Shown: in pieces, positions 15,484 to 24,295 of the stretch | Numbering within the stretch: the first letter of the stretch is position 1 | How the letters are laid out: each line of letters starts with the position of its first letter | Notes under the pieces: generated by a model | Database searches by the model: none | What the model was told of the DNA's origin: nothing | The model's input: only the letters and a program-made list of their open reading frames with translations | Program-made: the position numbers and the translations under genes | Assembly (NCBI RefSeq): GCF_009765705.1 | Contig: NZ_LMUX01000016.1 | Location: forward strand, 804,837-868,836 | Reading direction: 5' to 3' | Origin: Burkholderia sp. L27(2015) | Lineage (GTDB): Bacteria > Pseudomonadota > Gammaproteobacteria > Burkholderiales > Burkholderiaceae | Length of the DNA stretch: 64,000 bases

Positions 15484-17317
15484 CGGTCCGCTCGATGTGG
15501 GCCCCGGCCGCCATGCGGGCATACAGTCCCGGGGCCGCGAGCAGTTGTTGGTGGGTGCCGCTTTGCACCACGCGTCCCGCTTCGAGAACGACGATGTGCT
15601 GGGCGAGTTGTGCCGTTTCCAGCCGATGCGCGACTAGCAGCACGGTATGGTGTTGGGCAAGATGGCGCAGCGTGCGATGCACGATGGTCCGGCTATGCGC
15701 ATCGAGATGGGCGGTCGGTTCGTCCAGTAGCAGCACGCGCGCATTCTTCAGGAGTGCGCGCGCCAAGGTAAGACGTTGGATTTCGCCGCCCGACAGGCCC
15801 GCGCCTCGCTCACCTAATGGCGTGTCATAGCCGTGCGGCAGCGCCGAGATGAATTCGTGCGCACCGGCTTGTTCCGCGGCGCGGCGTATTTCCGCGTGGG
15901 TCGCGTCGGGTTTCGCCATGCGCAGGTTCTCGAGTACGCTGCCGGCGAACACGTGGCCGCGCTGCGGTACCCAGGCAACCTGCGTAAGCCAGTCATGCGA
16001 GGAATAGGTGGCGAGCAAGCGGCCATCGACACGGATCGAGCCCGTATCCTGCGTGGCAAAACCCAGCAGCAGGCGCAACACTGTGCTTTTGCCGGCGCCG
16101 CTCGGACCCACAAGCGCCGTAATGCCGCCGCGCGGTGCGGTGAACGAGACGTCGCGCAGTATCGGGTATCCCGGCGTGTAGGCGCTGCAGACCGATCCGA
16201 AACTCAGTGTTGGTGGGTCATCCGCGCGGCATGTCAGGGGCGCGCACGTCCCCATGGCAACGGTAGCCGTGACTTCGCTAGACGTCACCGGTATTGCTAA
16301 CACCGCCATGATGCGCTCGGCAGCCCCGATCGCCTCCATCCGGGCATGGTAATGAGCGCCCAGCGTGCGCAGCGGCAGATAAAATTCCGGAACGATCAGC
16401 AGAACAAAAAAGCCGTGCTGGAACGAGATCTTGCCGTACAGCAAATGGAAGCCCACCAGCACCGCAACCATTGCGATGCTGACCGTGGCGAGAAATTCCA
16501 ACACGACTGCCGACAGGAACGCGACCCGCAAGACCTTCATGGTGCTTTCGCGGTACGCCTCGGAGATGCTCGCCACGACCTGCGCTTCGCGCCGGCTGGC
16601 GTTGAACAATTTGAGCGTGGTAAGCCCTTGCAGCGTGTCGAGAAAGCGTGCGCTCAAGCGCGTCAACTGCCGCCATTGCTGCTGGTTCAGGTCTTCGGCG
16701 CCCTTGCCGAGCAGGATCATGAACAGGGGAATCAACGGCGCTGTCACCAGCAGGATCAACGCTGAAAGCCAGTCGTTGGGAAGCACCACCGCCAGGATCG
16801 CGATCGGCAACAGCGTGGTGAGCGCACGGTTGGGCAGCCAACGTGTGTAGTAGCCTTCCAGTGCGTCAATGCCGGTCACCAGGTCGTTGGCAAGCGCGCC
16901 GCGCGGTTGCCACTGCACCCAGCTGGGCCCCAGCGCGTGGATATGCCGCAGCAGGCGCGCGTGCAACTCGGTACGCACGCTTGCGCCCGCTGCGAACGCC
17001 GCGTTCTCGGTGGCCCGGACCGCGCCAAAGCGCAGCGCGAAAACCGCCAGCAGCACAGCCAGTGCCGGCCATACTTGCTCCAGCCTGGCATGGTTTAGCA
17101 TCGCCGCGTTGACCACCCAGGCGAGCAGGGCGGCTTGAACGATCACCAATACGCCGCCCACGAGCCCGTAGCCGACGGCGAGCGCAAGCGTCGGTCGCAC
17201 ACTCGCTCGTAGCCCTTGCAACCACGATTCGGTCGATTTTTTAGTGGCGGCGCGAGGCGCCTGCGAGTCGTGCGCGGTGCGCGGCGCGAGAGCCGCGTTG
17301 AGGCGGGTCGGTTTCAT
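15461..17317 (-). CDS. cydD: CydD subunit of the cydDC thiol exporter
   Basis: ABC half-transporter of 618 residues with an N-terminal membrane domain and a nucleotide-binding domain bearing Walker A GPSGAGKST, signature LSGGEIQR and Walker B VLLLDEPTAHLD. It pairs with CydC. No Shine-Dalgarno site precedes the ATG. If the FNR box at 17354-17367 acts at -41.5, transcription would begin only 2-3 nt before the ATG, so the message could be nearly leaderless; that is an inference from spacing. Confidence 0.93.
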   Translation of the reverse strand: MKPTRLNAALAPRTAHDSQAPRAATKKSTESWLQGLRASVRPTLALAVGYGLVGGVLVIVQAALLAWVVNAAMLNHARLEQVWPALAVLLAVFALRFGAVRATENAAFAAGASVRTELHARLLRHIHALGPSWVQWQPRGALANDLVTGIDALEGYYTRWLPNRALTTLLPIAILAVVLPNDWLSALILLVTAPLIPLFMILLGKGAEDLNQQQWRQLTRLSARFLDTLQGLTTLKLFNASRREAQVVASISEAYRESTMKVLRVAFLSAVVLEFLATVSIAMVAVLVGFHLLYGKISFQHGFFVLLIVPEFYLPLRTLGAHYHARMEAIGAAERIMAVLAIPVTSSEVTATVAMGTCAPLTCRADDPPTLSFGSVCSAYTPGYPILRDVSFTAPRGGITALVGPSGAGKSTVLRLLLGFATQDTGSIRVDGRLLATYSSHDWLTQVAWVPQRGHVFAGSVLENLRMAKPDATHAEIRRAAEQAGAHEFISALPHGYDTPLGERGAGLSGGEIQRLTLARALLKNARVLLLDEPTAHLDAHSRTIVHRTLRHLAQHHTVLLVAHRLETAQLAQHIVVLEAGRVVQSGTHQQLLAAPGLYARMAAGAHIERTDETEAIV

Positions 17318-17353
17318 GTGTTGGAAGTGTGGCGGCTTCGGGGCATGCCCGGG

Positions 17354-17367
17354 ATGATCTGGATCAA
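17354..17367 (-). promoter_or_regulatory. FNR/Anr box upstream of cydDC
   Basis: ATGATCTGGATCAA matches TTGAT-N4-ATCAA with one mismatch in the first half-site. It is the only such motif between the kinase gene and cydD and is read toward cydDC. A weak -10-like CACACT is found at the class II distance. Confidence 0.65.
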
Positions 17368-17442
17368 AGACACGCGGGGTCGCGCCGCATAGACCTGCAA
17401 TATTGCTAAGTCAGTCCGATTCGCCGGCAATCAACACGCGGA

Positions 17443-18546
17443 TCATTGCACGTCCACTCGGGTTGTGGCTTTTAGCGCGAGCATGGGCAACACCACGGTG
17501 AGTTGGAAGCCCGCATCGGGCGCGCTGACAATTTGCAGCGTGCCGCCCAATAAGTGCACGCGCTCCCTGACGCCCAGCAAACCAAAGGAGTTTCGCGCGG
17601 GCGACTGGTGAGTCGAACAGCCGCGGCCGTCATCGACCAGCCGTACGACAAAACCGCGCTCATCGTGGCGCAAGCTCAATTCGACCGATGTCGCATTGGC
17701 ATGTCGAGCGATGTTGGTCAGCCCTTCCTGAACGATCCGGAACACCGCCGTTGCCGCGTCCGGTGCGAAATCGAAGCTACCGGCTTCCAGGCTGGCCATC
17801 ACGGGAATTGCGTAGCGCTGCGAGAAATCCTCCACCAGCCATTCGATCGAAGGCTCAAGCCCCAGGTCGTCCAGGATAGGAGGGCGCAGATCGGCGGCGA
17901 TGCGGCGCACCGCCAGCACGGTGGTATCGAGTAAGGAGAACATGCCTTGCACGTGCGAGAGCAACAACCCATGGTCGGTCCGAGCGAGCAATTCATCTTC
18001 CAGGATGGTGATGTCCAGCTTCAGTGCCGTGAGTTGCTGCCCGAGATCGTCATGCAGCTCCCGTGCGAGCCGGGCTTTTTCCTGTTCGCGCGCGGCCTGG
18101 ATGCTGCCCGACAAAAGCCGCAGTTCCTCACGCGACGCGTACAGCGCCTGCTCGGCCTGCACGCGCTCCGAAATATCGCGCAGCATCACGGTGTATAGCT
18201 TTCCGTTACCGTCCGGAATTTGCGAGATCGACGCTTCGACCGGAAACTCCTGACCGTTTGCGCGCAGGCCGAAGAGGCGGCGCTGGCCGCCCATGCGCCG
18301 GTCTGACACGCCGGTCGTACCGAATTGCTCGACATGACCGCGATGCCCGGCTCGATAGCGCTCGGGCATGAAGCGTTCGAGCGGCGCACCGATGGCCTCG
18401 CTAGCCGAATAACCGAATACGCGCTCGGCCATCGGATTGAAGATGACGACATGCTGCGTTTCGTCCACCACGATGATCGCTTCCATGGCGGCGCGAATAA
18501 TGGCCTCCAGCCGCGCCTCGTTCAGCCGCGCGTGAGCCGATGTCAC
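17443..18546 (-). CDS. Soluble PAS-domain sensor histidine kinase with FixL-like His
   Basis: A 367-residue cytoplasmic kinase: PAS domain (about 10-125), HisKA_3 dimerisation domain with His165 in ARELHDDLGQQL, and a C-terminal HATPase with DDGRG and GLLGVRER. There are no membrane helices. His68 in MPERYRAGHRGH aligns with the haem-binding His200 of rhizobial FixL, and Arg89 with the distal Arg220, so oxygen sensing through haem is possible; many related PAS domains keep this pattern without proven haem. The start is GTG. It is read toward cydDC. The receiver-only protein at 20388 is the nearest candidate partner. Confidence 0.88.
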   Translation of the reverse strand: MTSAHARLNEARLEAIIRAAMEAIIVVDETQHVVIFNPMAERVFGYSASEAIGAPLERFMPERYRAGHRGHVEQFGTTGVSDRRMGGQRRLFGLRANGQEFPVEASISQIPDGNGKLYTVMLRDISERVQAEQALYASREELRLLSGSIQAAREQEKARLARELHDDLGQQLTALKLDITILEDELLARTDHGLLLSHVQGMFSLLDTTVLAVRRIAADLRPPILDDLGLEPSIEWLVEDFSQRYAIPVMASLEAGSFDFAPDAATAVFRIVQEGLTNIARHANATSVELSLRHDERGFVVRLVDDGRGCSTHQSPARNSFGLLGVRERVHLLGGTLQIVSAPDAGFQLTVVLPMLALKATTRVDVQ

Positions 18547-18712
18547 GAGTTTGCGCCTGCGCCGTCGAACGCGTGCCTGCGCGCGATACGCGGAATTTTC
18601 AGGGAAGGACGGCCGAAACTGAGAGTGGGCGTCATGGTGTGGGGCGGACGTGAAAGCGCGCTGTGTTGAGCTCGGTACCCAATTCTCGCCGATCAGCGGC
18701 GTTTCTTCCAGT

Positions 18713-18758
18713 GAATTGTCGCGACGCTTTTCTCGGAATTGTCGCGACGCTTTTCTCT
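18713..18758. repeat. 23-bp tandem duplication
   Basis: Two adjacent copies (18713-18735 and 18736-18758) agree at 22 of 23 positions. The unit begins GAATTGTCGCGACGC and ends TTTTCTC. It lies 17 bp before the FNR box of the hemN-like gene and could alter upstream promoter contacts. Confidence 0.9.
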
Positions 18759-18774
18759 GGCCTGAATGACTCTC

Positions 18775-18815
18775 TTGATCTGAGTCAAGTCGACTTGTGC
18801 GTGTCTCGCGATAAT
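18775..18815 (+). promoter_or_regulatory. FNR/Anr box and -10 element for the hemN-like gene
   Basis: TTGATCTGAGTCAA (18775-18788) has one mismatch to the FNR consensus. GATAAT at 18810-18815 is a good -10 hexamer (5/6) and sets the start near 18822, with the box centred at about -41. The transcript would include the 21-codon frame at 18846. Confidence 0.75.
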
Positions 18816-18845
18816 CCTCACAAGGTCATTTTTATCGAGGTCGTG

Positions 18846-18911
18846 ATGTTTCGAGAACTCTGGTTGCCATCAACGATAGCCGCGCTTGCCGTGGCGCTCG
18901 CTACCGCTTGA
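18846..18911 (+). CDS. Candidate 21-residue hydrophobic microprotein
   Basis: A short frame, MFRELWLPSTIAALAVALAT plus one more Ala, with GAGG 5 nt before its ATG. The peptide is almost entirely a hydrophobic helix after a charged start, typical of small membrane proteins. It lies in the FNR-controlled leader and ends 15 nt before the hemN-like ATG. It could be a membrane microprotein or a leader peptide affecting downstream translation. No homologue is known to me. Confidence 0.4.
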   Translation: MFRELWLPSTIAALAVALATA

Positions 18912-18926
18912 GCCGGACATAACGTG

Positions 18927-20213
18927 ATGCGCTACGCGACCTATCCGACCAGTGACTGGTTCGTGGAGGCGATCGGGTCGACCGAAGTTTCGGATTGGCT
19001 TATCGCATCCGAAGCGCTCGATCCGGTTCATCCTCCATCGCTGGATGTGCGCATTCCGCAGCTCGCTTGCGCAACCATCGCGCCCCACACATGGCTGGAG
19101 GCTTTGGGCCACGAGACGGGTTTCTACGCACAGCGACTTACCCGCGATCGCGCCGTGGCGGAGGTCCACTGGACACTGGGCAGTGCCCCGATGCCGGACG
19201 AGTGGCTCGCGATGTTGCTCGATATCCTGGCATCGAGCTTCTACCTGGGCGTCAATTCAAAGTTGGTGGCGCTCGTCGATCCGATGGCGTGCGACATCTT
19301 GCCTTTCCTGGTGGAAATGGGGTTTTCCCACATCGATATCGGTAGTGCGCGCGCAGATCCCGATGACAGGCGCGAGCTTCGCACGCGTGCTAGCTATACC
19401 GCGGCTGACCGGCATAAGTGGATGCTGGAGGGGGCAGGATCTATTTCAGGCGATCCACGCGTATCGGTCGGCTTCGGCCTGTGCTATGGCGCACCGGACC
19501 AAACCATCGACGATCTTGCTCGCCAGATAGACCAAACCTTGGCATGCGGGCCGCAACGTATTCTTGTCCAGGACATGACGCCCCGGCGACGCAACGCGCT
19601 TGACCGCTCCGGCGAAGGCGCCATTGCGGATATCGAGCAGCCCATGTTGAACCTGGTCGCTGAGCGTCTTGCGCAGGCCGGTTACGCACGAGTCGCCAAG
19701 GATTATTACGCATTGCGCGGCGACGTGTTCGGCGCTGCGCAGCGCCATGGACGACTCGTAACGCGCCCCTATGGCCCCTCGACTGCGGCGGGCTTGACGA
19801 CCGTTGCGCTGGGGCCAGGCGCCATCGGCGCGGTAGGGCCCGTGTACTACCAGAACCACTTATCCGGCGAAGACTACGTCGCAGCCTTGCGACAGCGACG
19901 GCTCCCGGTGATGCGTGGCATTTGCCTGGACGCCGACGACCTGCTGCGCCGAGCGGTCGTTCATTCGCTGAGCAGCAATTTTTTTGTCGATGTGGAAGCG
20001 CTCAGCCTCGCGCATTGCGTGGATTTCAACCGGCATTTCAGTGCAGAGAGACCCATGCTGGACGCCTTGGAGCATGCCGGGTTGATCACTCGGACGGCGG
20101 ACGCGATCGAGATCGTCGGCGACGGTCTGCTGCAAGTGGACAATATCTGCACGGTGTTCGATGCGTACTTGCGTCGGCATCGTTCCAGCAAACCCTACAC
20201 GACCCAGCTATGA
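18927..20213 (+). CDS. HemN-like protein without radical-SAM cysteines
   Basis: A 428-residue protein collinear with oxygen-independent coproporphyrinogen III oxidase: RYATYPTSDWF at the N-terminus, GLCYGAPDQT where HemN has GLIYGLPKQT, and NICTVFDAYLR at the C-terminus. The HIPFCHKLCYFCGC cluster site of HemN is replaced by RIPQLACATIAPHT, and the SAM-binding WGGGTPT by WTLGSAP, so radical chemistry is not possible. The frame is intact, which argues for a retained non-catalytic role rather than decay. GTG at 18924 or ATG at 18927 may start it. It is FNR-box controlled and sits next to the FNR-type regulator. Confidence 0.85.
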   Translation: MRYATYPTSDWFVEAIGSTEVSDWLIASEALDPVHPPSLDVRIPQLACATIAPHTWLEALGHETGFYAQRLTRDRAVAEVHWTLGSAPMPDEWLAMLLDILASSFYLGVNSKLVALVDPMACDILPFLVEMGFSHIDIGSARADPDDRRELRTRASYTAADRHKWMLEGAGSISGDPRVSVGFGLCYGAPDQTIDDLARQIDQTLACGPQRILVQDMTPRRRNALDRSGEGAIADIEQPMLNLVAERLAQAGYARVAKDYYALRGDVFGAAQRHGRLVTRPYGPSTAAGLTTVALGPGAIGAVGPVYYQNHLSGEDYVAALRQRRLPVMRGICLDADDLLRRAVVHSLSSNFFVDVEALSLAHCVDFNRHFSAERPMLDALEHAGLITRTADAIEIVGDGLLQVDNICTVFDAYLRRHRSSKPYTTQL

Positions 20214-20387
20214 GCCGCGAAGCTGCATGCGGGACCGGGCCGGCCGAGTCCTTCTTACGCAGACTTCCACATCCGGGAGCCGCGAAGTGGTCGCGTCAGG
20301 ATTTCCTTACCAAGACGAAGCATCACCTTACGCGAAGTTCCTCCTTATCCGATATGGCAACAAGGCGGGGCAGTCAATAATAACGAC

Positions 20388-20780
20388 ATGCAAGCACAAA
20401 CATCCATTACCCCCTTGAAGGTCTTCCTGGTCGAGGATTCCGCGTTGATTTGCGAGCGCCTGGAGCGACTGCTGGGCGCAATTCCGGGGGTCGAAGTCGT
20501 CGGTAGCGCGGCCACGGCGCAAGACGCGCTCAGGGGCCTTGCGCGCACCGGGGCGGCGGTTGCGATTATCGACATCCGACTCAAGGACGGTAACGGCTTC
20601 ACGGTACTGAAGGGGCTTTCGTCCACCGGATCGCTCGTGGTGCCGATCATGCTGACCAACGATGCAACGCAGGGCGTCAGGCTGGCATGTCGCAACGAAG
20701 GCGCACGGCTGTTTTTCGACAAGTCCGAGGACTTCAATCGGGTTCGCGAAGCGATCCGCGAACTGGTCACCGATCAATAA
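20388..20780 (+). CDS. Receiver-only response regulator
   Basis: A 130-residue CheY-like domain with no output domain. Acidic pocket Glu16-Asp17, phospho-acceptor Asp62 in AIIDIRLKDGNG, a Thr in IMLTND and Lys in FFDKSEDF are present. It ends 20 nt before the FNR-type gene and is probably co-transcribed with it. It could accept phosphate from the PAS kinase at 17443 and act by protein contact, but no partner is proven. Confidence 0.88.
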   Translation: MQAQTSITPLKVFLVEDSALICERLERLLGAIPGVEVVGSAATAQDALRGLARTGAAVAIIDIRLKDGNGFTVLKGLSSTGSLVVPIMLTNDATQGVRLACRNEGARLFFDKSEDFNRVREAIRELVTDQ

Positions 20781-20800
20781 CTAGACTCTATGAGGACGCG

Positions 20801-21565
20801 ATGATACCGCTGGACGAACCGGAAGCTCAATCTTCCCGCTGCATTCCCAACTGTGCACGGCCGCCGCTACGTCCGCTTGCCGGCGCCGTGCATTGCTCGA
20901 AGTGCGCAACGCGCAATATCTGCATGCCTGCCGGGTTGAGCGAGGGCGATTTCCTGCGCATCGAAGCGCTGATTTGCACCTCGCGCAAGGTACGTCGAGG
21001 CGAGGCGGTTTATCGTACCGCCGACCCGTTCCAAAACATCTACACGATCAAGAGCGGTTCATTCAAGACGGTGGCGATACTGCGCGACGGCCAGGAACAA
21101 ATCACCGGTTTTCAGCTGGTGGGTGAGCCGCTCGGCATGGATGGCATCGGCTCCGACTTTCATATTTGCGACGCCATCGCCCTGGAGGACAGCACGCTGT
21201 GCGTCATCCCTTTTCAGCAATTGGAAGCGCTTTGTTACCAAGTCAAACCGATGCAGCGCCATGTGCATCGTTGGATGTGCGCAGAGATTGCTCGCGAGTC
21301 GGGACAACTCACGCTGCTGGGCAGCATGTCCGCCGATCAGCGGGTATCGAGCTTTCTGCTCAATGTCTCCCAGCGCTTGCAGGCGCGCGGTTATTCATCG
21401 ACCGAATTCAATCTGCGCATGACACGCGAAGAAATCGGCAGTTATCTGGGCTTGAAATTGGAAACGGTCAGCCGGATGCTCTCGCGATTCCAAAAAGAAC
21501 ACCTGATCGATGTGCAGGGCCGCTTGATCCGCATTCTCGACATCGACGGACTTCCCCATCCCTGA
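20801..21565 (+). CDS. fnr: FNR/Anr-type oxygen-sensing transcriptional regulator
   Basis: A 254-residue Crp/Fnr regulator. The N-terminal cysteines Cys32, Cys35 and Cys41 (HCSKCATRNIC) and the central Cys134 (TLCVIPF) match the four ligands of the oxygen-labile [4Fe-4S] cluster of E. coli FNR. The recognition helix MTREEIGSYLGLKLETVSR keeps the E..SR residues that read TTGAT. GAGGA 5 nt before the ATG at 20801 decides the start; the longer frame overlaps the receiver gene. It is the obvious candidate to bind the FNR boxes in this window. Confidence 0.93.
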   Translation: MIPLDEPEAQSSRCIPNCARPPLRPLAGAVHCSKCATRNICMPAGLSEGDFLRIEALICTSRKVRRGEAVYRTADPFQNIYTIKSGSFKTVAILRDGQEQITGFQLVGEPLGMDGIGSDFHICDAIALEDSTLCVIPFQQLEALCYQVKPMQRHVHRWMCAEIARESGQLTLLGSMSADQRVSSFLLNVSQRLQARGYSSTEFNLRMTREEIGSYLGLKLETVSRMLSRFQKEHLIDVQGRLIRILDIDGLPHP

Positions 21566-21694
21566 GCGTGGGACGCATTCCCAGGTCTTCGATTTATTTT
21601 GTCGATTTGACGGCATGTGACGGGTCATGCCGAGTGCGAAATATATACTATGGACTGCTTATTGTTGAGGAGCGACGACATGCATCATCGATGC

Positions 21695-21736
21695 TTGATT
21701 TGAGTCAATCCCTCACATTCCTTCTAGGTCGATCAT
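21695..21736 (+). promoter_or_regulatory. FNR/Anr box and -10 element for ompW
   Basis: TTGATTTGAGTCAA (21695-21708), one mismatch to consensus, with GATCAT at 21731-21736 as a -10-like hexamer. The predicted start is about 21743 and the box centre about -41. ompW is FNR-regulated in enteric bacteria, which agrees. Confidence 0.7.
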
Positions 21737-21817
21737 TCCGATATGGACACGCGATGGCGGATTTTGCGGCACGCCATTGCGAACTCAGAAGATCCCAACC
21801 TACAAGGAAATTCCGTC

Positions 21818-22432
21818 ATGAGAAAGAATGTGATGCGGGCCGCGATAGGCCTCGCCTTGCTGGAATTGGCATGCAGTTCACCGGTACGCGCCGATCAAGG
21901 CGACGTGCTGGCGCGAGTACGCATGCTCAGCGTCCAACCCGATAGTTCGACGTCGGATGCACTGTCGAGCCTTGGTGTGGGCGTCAATAATTCGCTGACC
22001 CCCGAGGCCGACTTCACGTACATGGCGACCAAGCACATCGGCCTGGAATTGATCCTGGCCACGACGCGTCACACCATTACGTCGAACATCGGCACGCTAG
22101 GGCGAGTCGATCTCTTGCCGCCGACCTTGACGGCGCAGTGGCACTTCAATCCCGAAGGAAAGATCCGCCCGTATGCTGGCGTCGGGGTGAACTACACGTT
22201 GTTCTATAACAGCAGCCTGCAGGCCGGCGGTCAGCAAGTGGCCATCAGTAACCACAGCTTTGGACCTGCGCTGCAAGCCGGTATAGACGTGCAGGTAGCG
22301 AAAAATTTCTTCGTCAATTTCGATGTCAAGAAGTTGTACATCAAGACGGGAGCCACGCTGGGAGGCACATCGCTCGGCACCTTGAAACTCAATCCGTTGA
22401 TCATCGGGATGGGGGTTGGGATGAAGTTCTGA
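21818..22432 (+). CDS. ompW: OmpW family outer membrane protein
   Basis: A 204-residue eight-stranded beta-barrel porin for small hydrophobic compounds. A signal peptide (about residues 1-24, ending near SPVRA) is followed by family motifs LTAQWHFNPEGKIRPYAGVG and VAKNFFVNFDVKKLYIKT; the C-terminus ends in Phe, as barrel proteins do. The ATG at 21818 has AAGGAAA upstream. The gene is preceded by an FNR box. Confidence 0.92.
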   Translation: MRKNVMRAAIGLALLELACSSPVRADQGDVLARVRMLSVQPDSSTSDALSSLGVGVNNSLTPEADFTYMATKHIGLELILATTRHTITSNIGTLGRVDLLPPTLTAQWHFNPEGKIRPYAGVGVNYTLFYNSSLQAGGQQVAISNHSFGPALQAGIDVQVAKNFFVNFDVKKLYIKTGATLGGTSLGTLKLNPLIIGMGVGMKF

Positions 22433-22473
22433 GTCGATGACCATGCCCTTGGCGTTGAACGCAATGCTGCATA

Positions 22474-22508
22474 AACACCTCGCGCCTGGGACAGCAGGCG
22501 CGGGTGTT
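22474..22508. terminator. Strong hairpin between convergent ompW and oxc
   Basis: AACACC-T-CGCGCCT pairs with AGGCGCG-GGTGTT, a 13-bp stem with one bulged T and an 8-nt loop. It lies 42 nt after ompW and 52 nt past the oxc stop on the other strand. No long T-run follows, so it may act in both directions with modest efficiency. Confidence 0.65.
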
Positions 22509-22560
22509 GATGTTGGCATTTACCGTTTCCGATGATCTTGCGGGTGAGGGATTTCCCTTC

Positions 22561-24243
22561 TCACTTCGCGAGGGCACTTTTCGGGTTGAGATTTTTAATG
22601 TGGCCGCTCTCAGTGCCTGCCGTCGGATCGATGACGCAGTTGATGAGCGCCGGCCGTCCGGCCGCGAGGGCGTCGGTCAGGGTCTTCGCGAGGCCGCGTG
22701 TATCGCTCACGTGATACCCGGTGCCGCCAAATGCCTCAATGAGCTTGTCGTAGCGTGCATTCGGGACAAATCCCGTCGGTGAGGGCGCACTGCCGATCTT
22801 GTCGCCCTGGTAGATACCGCCGTTGTTGAAGACCACGATGACGACCGGCAACTGGTAGCGGCAGATCGTTTCGATTTCCATTCCACTGAAACCGAACGCG
22901 CTGTCGCCTTCAATCGCGACCACAGGCTTGCCGCTCACGATGGCCGCGCCAATGGCATACCCCATGCCTATGCCCATGACACCCCACGTTCCGCTATCAA
23001 GGCGCTTGCGGGGTTCATACATGTCGATGATATTGCGGGCGAAATCGAGCGTATTGGCGCCTTCATTGACAATATAGACATCGGGCCTGTCAGCGAGCGC
23101 ATCGCGCACAGCGCGCAGTGCGCTGGAAAAGTTCATGGGGCTAGGGTCGGCATCCAGGCGTGCCGCCATGCGCTCGACATTTTTCTGCTTACGCTGACCG
23201 ATCGCATCGAGCCATGCAGCGCTCGGCTGAATCTGACCAGGCTTGAGTGCTGCACTCAGGGCAGAAATCGCAGATTTGATGTCGCCAACGACCGGTGCCG
23301 CGATGGGACGGTTACTGTCGATTTCGGTCGGCGAGATATCCAACTGCACGAACTGCGTGGTTTCCGACCAAAGCGAACCTTTGCCATGCGAGAGCAGCCA
23401 GTTCAAGCGCGCCCCTATCAGCATGACGACATCGGCTTCACCGATGGCGTAGGAGCGAGCGGCTGCGGCCGATTGTGCATGATTGTCGGGCAGTAGCCCT
23501 TTTGCCATGGACATCGGCAGGAACGGGATGCCGGTCGTTTCAATGAAAGACCGGATGTCGCCGTCCGCCTGCGCATAGGCAGCCCCTTTGCCGAGGATGA
23601 TGAGCGGTCGTTTGGCTGCCGCCAGCAAGTCGAGCGCGCGTGTGATGGAGTCGGGCGCGGGGATCTGACTGGGCGCCGGGTCGACCACCTTCACCAGCGA
23701 TTTTTGCCCAGCCTGGGCGTCGAGCACTGCGCTCAGTGTTGCAGCGGGAAGATCGAGGTAGACGCCGCCGGGACGCCCAGATACGGCGGCGTGGATTGCG
23801 CGTGCAATTCCGATGCCGATATCTTGGGGATGATTGACGCGAAACGATGCCTTGGCGAACGGCTTCGCCGTATTCATCTGGTCGAGCTCCTCGTAGTCAC
23901 CTTGCTCAAGATCGACGATCGCCCGATCGCTCGACCCGCTAATCAGAATCATCGGGAAACAGTTGGTGGTGGCATTGGCGAGCGCCACCATTCCGTTTAG
24001 AAACCCCGGGGCGGAGACCGTGAGGCAGATACCGGGCTTCTGGGTCAAATACCCGGAGATTGCCGCAGCGTTGCCGGCGCTTTGTTCGTGACGGAACCCA
24101 ACATATCGCAAGCCTTCCGCCTGTACCAACCTTGCCAGGTCGGTGATCGGAATACCCGCCACTCCGTAGATCGTGTCGATACCATTGAGTTTCAGGGCGT
24201 CCACGACAAGGTGGAATCCATCGGTCATAGCAGGCGAGTCCAT
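22561..24243 (-). CDS. oxc: Oxalyl-CoA decarboxylase
   Basis: Thiamine-diphosphate enzyme of 560 residues that turns oxalyl-CoA into formyl-CoA and CO2, consuming a proton. The conserved Glu in [12 protein letters not shown] activates the cofactor, and the ThDP/Mg motif is [11 protein letters not shown]...VVFNNGG near residue 440-480. The C-terminus carries the [13 protein letters not shown] tail typical of Oxc. GAGG stands 5 nt before the ATG. It is the last gene of the oxalate operon. Confidence 0.95.
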   Translation of the reverse strand: MDSPAMTDGFHLVVDALKLNGIDTIYGVAGIPITDLARLVQAEGLRYVGFRHEQSAGNAAAISGYLTQKPGICLTVSAPGFLNGMVALANATTNCFPMILISGSSDRAIVDLEQGDYEELDQMNTAKPFAKASFRVNHPQDIGIGIARAIHAAVSGRPGGVYLDLPAATLSAVLDAQAGQKSLVKVVDPAPSQIPAPDSITRALDLLAAAKRPLIILGKGAAYAQADGDIRSFIETTGIPFLPMSMAKGLLPDNHAQSAAAARSYAIGEADVVMLIGARLNWLLSHGKGSLWSETTQFVQLDISPTEIDSNRPIAAPVVGDIKSAISALSAALKPGQIQPSAAWLDAIGQRKQKNVERMAARLDADPSPMNFSSALRAVRDALADRPDVYIVNEGANTLDFARNIIDMYEPRKRLDSGTWGVMGIGMGYAIGAAIVSGKPVVAIEGDSAFGFSGMEIETICRYQLPVVIVVFNNGGIYQGDKIGSAPSPTGFVPNARYDKLIEAFGGTGYHVSDTRGLAKTLTDALAAGRPALINCVIDPTAGTESGHIKNLNPKSALAK

Positions 24244-24295
24244 CTCTACCTCACTCGTTCAACTTCTATCAATATCTTGGTCCAGCTCGTTTTGT

